Origin: Planctomycetaceae bacterium
Lineage (GTDB): Bacteria > Planctomycetota > Planctomycetia > Pirellulales > Pirellulaceae
DNA length: 8,156 nt
Direction: 5' to 3'
Assembly: GCA_005773145.1 (NCBI GenBank)
Contig: SXHS01000014.1
Location: 1 to 8,156, forward strand
This document shows positions 1 to 4,834 of this stretch, one piece after another (position 1 is the stretch's first letter; every line of letters starts with the position of its first letter). Made by a program: the position numbers and the translations under genes. The notes under the pieces are model-generated. The model saw only the letters and a program-made list of their open reading frames with translations. It was not told where the DNA came from and did not search any database.

Positions 1-29
1 CAGACGATGAATAGGCGATGCCCCGCCCG

Positions 30-50
30 TCTGGAAACACATCTGGAAAC
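30..50. repeat. Two copies of a 9-bp direct repeat
   Basis: TCTGGAAAC occurs at 30-38 and again at 42-50, a 12-base period. There are only two copies, so this is not a CRISPR or a proper minisatellite. The function is unknown; it could be a paired protein-binding site or chance. Confidence 0.35.
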
Positions 51-55
51 GCGAG

Positions 56-83
56 AGGGCCGATCCGTAGTCGGATCGGCCCT
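56..83. terminator. Perfect 12-bp hairpin, terminator-like
   Basis: AGGGCCGATCCG (56-67) and CGGATCGGCCCT (72-83) are exact reverse complements around the loop TAGT, so a very stable GC-rich stem forms on either strand. It lies about 100 bases downstream of the stop of the minus-strand Cys-rich gene. There is no run of T after the stem on either strand; only a short TTT follows on the minus side. A classical rho-independent terminator is therefore not proven. It may instead protect 3' ends, act as a T-less terminator, or be a dispersed repeat. Confidence 0.5.
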
Positions 84-181
84 GCACGTGTCTGACGGCC
101 GCGGTCCCCTGTCGTAGACGGAGTACGCGTTGGCCGCCGGGTCAGAATGTTATTCCATCAACCAGTGCTTATGACACCCAT

Positions 182-874
182 TTAAAAGGCGTCATGGAAC
201 CGGTTGCTCTGTGAAGCAGGCTGAATCGGCACCCGCTGGCGATTCCAGCTCGTGGTGGATTCGGTGGCCGGTTCGGGTGGTGCTTCTTCTTTGACATCCA
301 ACCCACCTTGCGGGTCGGCGTTGGCGTCGGGCGTCGGCTGGGAGTCGGCCGGTGTGACGGTCTTGCCGCAGGATGGGCAACCACCAACCGCGGGTGCGGT
401 CCCTTCCACAATATCGCCGTCGGCACAGCCAAAATCAGCGCAACCGCAGTCCGTTTCACATGCCGGACGGCACCCCCACTGGGGCTTCATGCAAGCCAAC
501 TTGCATCTCATTCGATTCAGCTTGGCACCGCAACTGTTCCATACAGTTGGACCCATGCAGTCACAACCGCACGGAAATGCGTGTCGCGGGGCGAACAGGC
601 CGCCACCACATCCGCCACATGTGCCACAGCCTCCGTGGCCGCCACAACCAAACCGCTTCACATGCGAATCCGCACAGAAGGTGTCCCAGAGTCCCGCAGC
701 CCGATTGCAGGAATATGTCATATATAGAGGACGGCTGCCATGCATATTGCAGCCACCCGTATCACAACCCGTACCACAATAGCCAAAATCCTCAGCACAA
801 TGCCAGTTGCCCGCTTGAACATTGACCGTCATCGCGGTACCGGCCAGAATGGCCAAGATGTAGATCCGTCCCAT
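182..874 (-). CDS. Cys-rich exported protein of unknown function
   Basis: This gene encodes a 230-residue protein with an N-terminal signal peptide: one basic residue, a hydrophobic core, and a likely cleavage after Val-Gln-Ala at residues 19-21. The mature part has 23 cysteines. Many sit in GxGC, CGxCxGC and CxxC arrangements over residues 25 to about 160, and a CPSCG knuckle follows near residue 170. The tail is Pro/Asp/Glu-rich, ends in a polar segment and has no membrane helix. I choose the ATG at 874 over the GTG at 883 because AAGGAG (883-888) lies exactly 8 bases upstream of the ATG and would overlap the GTG. I do not recognise a named family. Exported Cys-rich proteins are common in planctomycetes, where cell-wall and envelope roles have been proposed. 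Disulfide cross-linking or metal binding is my inference. The gene stands alone on its strand, with a divergent neighbour upstream. Confidence 0.75.
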   Translation of the reverse strand: MGRIYILAILAGTAMTVNVQAGNWHCAEDFGYCGTGCDTGGCNMHGSRPLYMTYSCNRAAGLWDTFCADSHVKRFGCGGHGGCGTCGGCGGGLFAPRHAFPCGCDCMGPTVWNSCGAKLNRMRCKLACMKPQWGCRPACETDCGCADFGCADGDIVEGTAPAVGGCPSCGKTVTPADSQPTPDANADPQGGLDVKEEAPPEPATESTTSWNRQRVPIQPASQSNRFHDAF

Positions 875-882
875 AATTCCCA

Positions 883-888
883 CTCCTT
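883..888 (-). promoter_or_regulatory. Shine-Dalgarno site of the Cys-rich gene
   Basis: AAGGAG on the minus strand is followed by an 8-base spacer and ATG at 874-872. It is the best ribosome binding site in the window and decides the start in favour of 874 over the in-frame GTG at 883. Confidence 0.7.
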
Positions 889-992
889 ACCTTGATTGCC
901 AGGGAATCAAGCCCACCGCGACTCGACGATAGACCGGTCGCAGTGTATCCTCACGGAAATATGGATCACGATTGAACGCCGTGCAAATGGAT

Positions 993-1008
993 CCAAAATA
1001 TTTTTTGG
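993..1008. repeat. AT-rich palindrome between divergent genes
   Basis: CCAAAA (993-998) and TTTTGG (1003-1008) pair around TATT. Nearby, TTGAACGCC (972-980) and GGCATTCAA (1007-1015) form a second inverted pair with one mismatch in nine. The position midway between two divergent starts fits a regulator-binding site, but no partner is known. Confidence 0.4.
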
Positions 1009-1099
1009 CATTCAACGCTGAAACGAGATCGATTATGCGGATGATAGGGAATGGGCGGTCATCACGCGTATCAAGAATGGGCCCAGCGCAGTTCCAGCG

Positions 1100-2059
1100 A
1101 TGTTGTTGATTGCCTTGGGGGCGTTTCATCTGTTTGTCTGGCAGCGTGTTCGCCACCATGTATGGGGGACGACCCTGCAGCAACCGTGGTGTTGGCTGTT
1201 GGCGGCTGTCGGATTGCTCGTGGCCAGCCACACTGCGGTCACCTGGGGATGGCTTTCGGCAGAAAGCAACAGTGGCCAGGCGATTCGGTATGCGATCGTG
1301 GTGTCGACCTACTGTCCCATGATGGCTTTGCTGGGGGCCAAGCGGCCGCAGCATCGGGCATGGCAATGGATCGTGCTAACTTTTTGGATCGTCATGTGCA
1401 TGCCCGCAATCGAATTTTACCTGTACCAACGCGGTGGCTGGCTGCGGCTCCCTTGGGCTTGGCAAATTCTGTTGGTTGTGTTCACGGCAATGCCGGTGGC
1501 CAATTATCTCCCCACACGCAACCTGCTTGCGGCTGTCGGTTTTGCGGCGGGCCAGTGGTCAATGGTCGAGCCCTGGATCGGCCATGGGGAGTCCCCTGCG
1601 GTCGCGGATCCGCAAACGGGCTTGGTCTACTTCGCTGCCGGCCTATTGGGCACCTGGCTCATGGGCCGCCTCATCCGCGCCCCCTGCGGCGTTGGCCCTT
1701 GGCGGACGATGAAACCGCCGGCGGCACATGACGGGGCTAATGCGGGCGATGCGGAGCATCGATTATGGATCGCCTTTCGCAATAGCTGGGGCGTTCTTTG
1801 GGCGTTGCGAGTGGCCGAACGCTACGACACGCTGGCGGCCGCGCAGGGAGGGACCACGCGCTTGGGGTGGCGCGGCTTCTATTCGATTTCCGCTGCGGAT
1901 TCCAACGAAAACCTTGGGGGCGCCGGGCAGGCAACAAACAACACGGCGTCGCCAGCACCGAGCGCACCATCCACAAAACTCAACACGTTTCGAGCCTTGC
2001 TGGCGCGATTCGTCTCAGATCGATGGCTAACGGATCACGCCGAGCGGGATTTTCCGTAA
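1100..2059 (+). CDS. Polytopic membrane protein, unknown function
   Basis: This gene encodes a 319-residue protein with about six or seven hydrophobic segments, near residues 2-15, 30-50, 63-79, 89-107, 119-137, 139-157 and 172-191. A soluble region of about 125 residues follows. Within it, residues 220-260 form a compact conserved-looking block (FRNSWGVLWALRVAER, then LGWRGF), and residues 268-292 form an Asn/Ala/Pro-rich linker. I do not recognise a named family; the layout recalls conserved hypothetical planctomycete membrane proteins. The ATG at 1100 is the first start in the frame, and the frame is open back to a TGA at 1019. There is no clear Shine-Dalgarno site. The 3' end overlaps the convergent gene that ends at 2035 by 25 bases. 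No enzymatic motif is visible, so I give no function. Confidence 0.7.
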   Translation: MLLIALGAFHLFVWQRVRHHVWGTTLQQPWCWLLAAVGLLVASHTAVTWGWLSAESNSGQAIRYAIVVSTYCPMMALLGAKRPQHRAWQWIVLTFWIVMCMPAIEFYLYQRGGWLRLPWAWQILLVVFTAMPVANYLPTRNLLAAVGFAAGQWSMVEPWIGHGESPAVADPQTGLVYFAAGLLGTWLMGRLIRAPCGVGPWRTMKPPAAHDGANAGDAEHRLWIAFRNSWGVLWALRVAERYDTLAAAQGGTTRLGWRGFYSISAADSNENLGGAGQATNNTASPAPSAPSTKLNTFRALLARFVSDRWLTDHAERDFP

Positions 2060-2466
2060 CGCGGTAGGTTCTGACGCAAGACTTCGTCGATAATCTCGGT
2101 TCGATTCTGGCCGCGAACACGCGAAACAACCGACAACTGGGCACGAACTTCGGGAGAGAGGCGTACGTCCTCCACGGCATCGCGAGCGGCTACGGCGGAG
2201 CGGAAATTAATCGTTCCACTTTCGAGATCGACGGCCTTTGCCCCCGAACCGGCCTCTAAGTGCCCCATGCGTTTCATTTCACGCAAGGTATCCTCCGTGG
2301 CCCATTGCGTCATGGTCGCTGCCGCCAGCGACATGCCGCCCCAGATCCCCAGTCCGATTGCTGCGATGCCCAGCATCACTCCGAAGGAGTCGTGGGCCCG
2401 CATGGAAGAAGCATAGCCGCAAACGGATGCGGCCAGAACTAAGATTGCAGCAGGCGTTTGTTGCAT
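2035..2466 (-). CDS. Two-TM protein with C-terminal ribbon-helix-helix-like domain
   Basis: This gene encodes a 143-residue protein. Two hydrophobic segments (about 5-21 and 29-52) form a hairpin joined by a short polar loop, which should leave the C-terminus in the cytoplasm. Residues 53-98 are polar. Residues 100-134 fit the ribbon-helix-helix pattern of CopG/Arc-type DNA-binding proteins: strand VRLSPEV, helix RAQLSVVSRVRG, turn QN, helix RTEIIDEVLRQNL. A basic tail follows. The family assignment comes from reading the pattern, not from a search. If right, this would be a membrane-tethered DNA-binding protein; a merely structural helical tail is the alternative. Cys16 is not in a valid lipobox because Val occupies position -1. 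The gene lies 166 bases downstream of the same-strand vWA gene. Upstream of its ATG is a perfect 10-bp inverted repeat (2499-2521). Only a weak AGGG precedes the start. Confidence 0.7.
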   Translation of the reverse strand: MQQTPAAILVLAASVCGYASSMRAHDSFGVMLGIAAIGLGIWGGMSLAAATMTQWATEDTLREMKRMGHLEAGSGAKAVDLESGTINFRSAVAARDAVEDVRLSPEVRAQLSVVSRVRGQNRTEIIDEVLRQNLPRYGKSRSA

Positions 2467-2632
2467 GATCAGCGGCCCTAATGCTGGACAATAACAGTGT
2501 CACAGGCATCTTGCCTGTGACGACTCCATCCAGATCAAACCAGATGAAACTCGGCTCGCCGAAAAAAGTCGGACCGCCGTGCGGCGCGGAGTGTATCGAC
2601 TACGGCCGTCAGCCGTCCAGAGCAATACGAGG
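2467..2632. repeat. Spacer with a cluster of short palindromes, REP-like
   Basis: This spacer between two minus-strand genes holds four small palindromes: 2499-2521 (10-bp arms, loop TCT); CGGC-TC-GCCG at 2552-2561, followed on the plus strand by AAAAAA; CGCCG-TG-CGGCG at 2575-2586; and ACGGC-CGTCA-GCCGT at 2602-2616. The density suggests an intergenic REP-type cluster. The alternatives are an operator for the downstream ribbon-helix-helix gene or an mRNA-stabilising structure. No good promoter is visible. Confidence 0.4.
2499..2521. repeat. Perfect 10-bp inverted repeat
   Basis: GTCACAGGCA (2499-2508) and TGCCTGTGAC (2512-2521) are exact reverse complements around TCT. The element lies 33 bases upstream of the ATG at 2466 on the minus strand. 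There is no T-run after it on either strand, so it is not a standard terminator. It resembles the ACAGGC...GCCTGT repeats I associate with planctomycete intergenic regions; that resemblance is from memory and not checked. Confidence 0.55.
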
Positions 2633-4738
2633 CTAAAGGCGGGGAACTTCTCGCCTAGGCGGGGGCGGGGCTAGCATGCGCCGTTGGTCGTCACGCGGCG
2701 GAGCCGGTGTACCGATTGCCACCTGCAAATCGGGGAGTGTTTGTGGTGTGAAATCGCTGAGCCAACGCCAACCGAGCGGCTGACGAAGTTCTTGATGGGC
2801 AATCAGGGCCCAAGGGGTCTGGGGATGCTCGTCGACAACCCGTTGCAGATAGAAACGGGCCTTCTCGGACAACTTCTGCAGCGGCGAACCTGCGGGGATC
2901 TCATCCGCAGGCTGCAGCTGCCAGGTATTGTGGGCTGGGTTGGGAAATGGCTGCCCGCGCTTCGCTAGTGCCAGCATCGCATTGTAGGCGCCGGTGCGGA
3001 CCTTCAGAGCTAGGGCTTGCCCCATGGCTAGGTCAAAACCTGCCTGCACGCGGGCCTGAGTCTCTTGGTCCCGGCTCGATTCGCCCGTCTCCAAAAGGTC
3101 GAGTATTTGATCGACCTCTGGCTCAAGACTGGCCGCTTTCCGTTGGGCGACGGTCAATTCGCGCGACAACTGGGCGTCATCGATTTTGACAAACCGGAGG
3201 GTTGGGTCCACGATGGGGGTGACCCACGAATGTCGCGCGGCCTTGACCAAGGCGGCCAAACAGGGGTGCGATCGCAGCAGCCGCTCGTGTTCCTGAATCG
3301 ATCCGTAATGCGGCTGATACTTGCGCATGATCTCCGGATCGAAAAAGTGCCTCAGGTACGAGGCATACGCGTCGGTCTCGCCAGCCCCGATGGTGCGTCC
3401 CAGTTGTCGATTAGGGTGAACGCTAAAGTACATGCCCCCCGATTCCACGCAGAGACGCGTTAAGGCAAAAGGTCCGAAGCCCGAATCCAAGGGGTCCGGC
3501 GGCTGTTCCATTTCCTCGCTGCCGATTCTTAACCGTTCCGGAAAGTAGGACTCCGGTCCTTGATGCACCAAGCCCCAACCTGGCGTCTGGTCAAAATTGC
3601 GGTCGGGATCGACCCATTTCATGTGAGTTGCCACACGGCCGAACGGGGCCGGTACGCCGACGGCATATACGGGAATGGCCAAAGGTCGACAAATTTTCAC
3701 GGCTTCGTCCATGCGGGCCTGATCATCGGCGGCCTCGTCGGTGACGAGTATCAACATGACATTTCGAGTCGGTTCGTTCGTGCGCGGGTGTATCTTGCGA
3801 AAGGCGCGATGTTGACGCACGGTCTCAATGACTGCGGTAAACGCCAGTTCAATACCCGAGTCGTCCAACTCGATACTGTCAATCGCCGACTTCAATAAGG
3901 CAAGATCGTCGGTTGGCTTTTTGGTGCGAGTGGTCACCTTTTGGCCAAAGGCCACGACAGCCGAAAGCAGTGGGGGTTCGTCGGTCCTCTCAAAGCCAGC
4001 ATGGCCGCGTTCCGCAACAATGCCCAACTCCTCGTAGATGCGATCGAAACGATCGCGAATGGTCTGTCGTTGCTGGTGCAGGCTGGCCGATTGATCGAAC
4101 AACCAGACCACCAATGTCGGGCGCTCTTGCAACGACAGCAGGATTTCGTGAGTCAAACGGTCGATGGCGCCCAAGGCGCCTTGGGTACCGTATCCGGCAA
4201 TCCCCTTCACCGGCTGCAGCTCGGACGTATGCGGGCCCATTGCCGTCTCCACCAATCGCGGCAGGGGGATCTCCGACACATCGGTGGGCGCCAGCGCCAT
4301 CCGGGGGATCTCCGCGACGGGAGACAGCACGGTGGCGTGCGCGAGCATCGCTTCCTCGCCACGCATATCGGTGGCACCCACCTCGCGATCCGACTCCCAA
4401 TCACTGCGAAACTGCTTGGCGACTACGACTTCTTGCTCAACAGGCTGCGCGAGACGCAGCTCGCGCGACGGTGCCTCAGAGCCACGTGGGATGGCCACCA
4501 TTGCCGTCGCCACCAAGAGGCCCAGGTGCACCAGGAAACTCAGGCAATAGCCCCACCAATTTGCGGCGACACGTCGCGCGGGCGTGGGGCGTGCATCGTC
4601 GCGATCCACAAGTTGCTTCTGGACGCTCATCTCAGGCTTGATCCCCGTATGTCTATTATGCATGGTAGCCGATCGGTTAGGAGTACGCGGCGAAAAATCG
4701 GGCCAGCCCGTCGCCGTTTGGCCGGCCTCCGGTCCCAT
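2633..4738 (-). CDS. Membrane-anchored vWA-domain protein
   Basis: This gene encodes a 701-residue protein. A basic N-terminal region is followed by one membrane segment (about 62-83), so most of the protein should face the periplasm. Residues about 207-362 form a von Willebrand A domain. The MIDAS motif DxSxS is visible as DQSAS at 215-219. The second acidic site is in LVTDEAADD (Asp334). The usual Thr of the middle loop appears to be Ser294, in DDSGIELAF. Such domains bind a metal ion and partner proteins. Residues 455-505 and 620-660 (FYLQRVVDEHPQTPWALIAHQEL) look like family-specific regions, the latter helical and TPR-like. The tail is Pro/Arg-rich. The start is uncertain: ATGs at 4738, 4663 and 4630 all lack a Shine-Dalgarno site. 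The 4630 start (MSVQKQLVD) gives a compact 665-residue protein, and a CATAAT box lies just upstream at 4655-4660 on the minus strand. The gene is divergent from the hydrolase-like gene. The partner is unknown. Confidence 0.8.
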   Translation of the reverse strand: MGPEAGQTATGWPDFSPRTPNRSATMHNRHTGIKPEMSVQKQLVDRDDARPTPARRVAANWWGYCLSFLVHLGLLVATAMVAIPRGSEAPSRELRLAQPVEQEVVVAKQFRSDWESDREVGATDMRGEEAMLAHATVLSPVAEIPRMALAPTDVSEIPLPRLVETAMGPHTSELQPVKGIAGYGTQGALGAIDRLTHEILLSLQERPTLVVWLFDQSASLHQQRQTIRDRFDRIYEELGIVAERGHAGFERTDEPPLLSAVVAFGQKVTTRTKKPTDDLALLKSAIDSIELDDSGIELAFTAVIETVRQHRAFRKIHPRTNEPTRNVMLILVTDEAADDQARMDEAVKICRPLAIPVYAVGVPAPFGRVATHMKWVDPDRNFDQTPGWGLVHQGPESYFPERLRIGSEEMEQPPDPLDSGFGPFALTRLCVESGGMYFSVHPNRQLGRTIGAGETDAYASYLRHFFDPEIMRKYQPHYGSIQEHERLLRSHPCLAALVKAARHSWVTPIVDPTLRFVKIDDAQLSRELTVAQRKAASLEPEVDQILDLLETGESSRDQETQARVQAGFDLAMGQALALKVRTGAYNAMLALAKRGQPFPNPAHNTWQLQPADEIPAGSPLQKLSEKARFYLQRVVDEHPQTPWALIAHQELRQPLGWRWLSDFTPQTLPDLQVAIGTPAPPRDDQRRMLAPPPPRREVPRL

Positions 4739-4765
4739 GCAAAATCGCCCAGAGGCCGGACCGTA

Positions 4766-4779
4766 GGGGCGAGAGCCCC
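4766..4779. repeat. Short hairpin with GAGA tetraloop
   Basis: GGGGC (4766-4770) and GCCCC (4775-4779) pair around GAGA, which fits the stable GNRA tetraloop class on the plus strand. It lies 9 bases upstream of the -35 box of the hydrolase-like gene, so it is outside that transcript. On the minus side it would be promoter or leader of the vWA gene. The function is unclear. Confidence 0.35.
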
Positions 4780-4788
4780 AGTCCTTTG

Positions 4789-4817
4789 TTGACGGCCCAC
4801 AAGTCCGGACTTAGGAT
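4789..4817 (+). promoter_or_regulatory. Sigma-70-like promoter of the hydrolase-like gene
   Basis: TTGACG (4789-4794, 5 of 6 to consensus) and TAGGAT (4812-4817, 4 of 6) are separated by exactly 17 bases. Transcription would begin near 4824. The leader would then be about 11 bases to the ATG at 4835, or about 59 bases to the GTG at 4883. The spacer contains the palindrome at 4801-4812. Confidence 0.55.
4801..4812. promoter_or_regulatory. Perfect 12-bp palindrome in promoter spacer, candidate operator
   Basis: AAGTCCGGACTT is a perfect palindrome that fills most of the spacer and touches the first base of the -10 box. A dimeric regulator bound here would compete with or remodel RNA polymerase binding. 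This is inference from position and symmetry; no regulator is identified. Confidence 0.45.
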
Positions 4818-4834
4818 AACGCTGGGGGGCCACC

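Larger units (their letters stand above)
1..181. other. Left-edge non-coding stretch
   Basis: I see no gene I can support here. One plus-strand frame is open from the left edge to a TAG at 115-117, but it runs straight through a perfect hairpin, so I do not call it. All three minus frames are closed by stops between 142 and 171. The stretch contains a short direct repeat (30-50), the strong hairpin at 56-83, and an inverted pair CAGACG (1-6) / CGTCTG (28-33) whose outer context is cut by the window edge. It follows the 3' end of the minus-strand Cys-rich gene, so it is probably a 3' flank. Confidence 0.5.
875..1099. promoter_or_regulatory. Divergent intergenic region, promoter elements uncertain
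   Basis: This 225-base spacer separates the minus-strand Cys-rich gene from the plus-strand membrane-protein gene, so promoters for both should lie here. I find only weak matches. On the minus strand, TTGCAC and CATATT are 17 bases apart. On the plus strand, TTGAAC (972-977) is followed after 16 bases by CAAAAT (994-999). An AT-rich palindrome (993-1008) and longer imperfect arms around it are the strongest structure. Confidence 0.35.

Noticed and set aside
30..50. Start of a CRISPR or tandem repeat array
   Set aside because: Only two 9-base copies at a 12-base period, with no spacers of constant length and no cas genes.
1..117. Plus-strand frame open from the left edge to a TAG at 115, possible 3' end of a gene
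   Set aside because: It runs through a perfect 12-bp hairpin and gives an Arg/Gly-rich peptide with no recognisable character. A truncated gene cannot be excluded but is unsupported.
252..782. Plus-strand open frames of 139-176 codons over the Cys-rich gene
   Set aside because: They arise from the biased codons of the Cys/Gly-rich gene on the other strand, and have no signal peptide, domain or start context.
887..1366. 159-codon minus-strand open frame just upstream of the Cys-rich gene
   Set aside because: It runs antisense to the 5' part of the polytopic membrane protein gene, has a composition rich in Pro/Arg/His/Gln, and shows no domain or ribosome binding site.
1051..1731. 226-codon plus-strand open frame overlapping the membrane protein gene
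   Set aside because: It is a +1-shifted shadow: its protein is Cys/Gly/Arg-rich with no coherent hydrophobic segments, whereas the 1100-2059 frame shows regular membrane helices.
2400..2466. Lipoprotein signal at Cys16 of the two-TM protein
   Set aside because: The residue before Cys is Val and the context LAASVC does not fit the lipobox; a second membrane segment follows closely.
2552..2566. Intrinsic terminator CGGC-TC-GCCG followed by AAAAAA
   Set aside because: On the plus strand the tract is A, not T. On the minus strand the T-run precedes the stem, so neither direction gives a terminator.
3941..4792. 283-codon plus-strand open frame
   Set aside because: It is antisense to the vWA gene, whose MIDAS and membrane anchor are clear; the antisense protein is Arg/His-rich with no motif.
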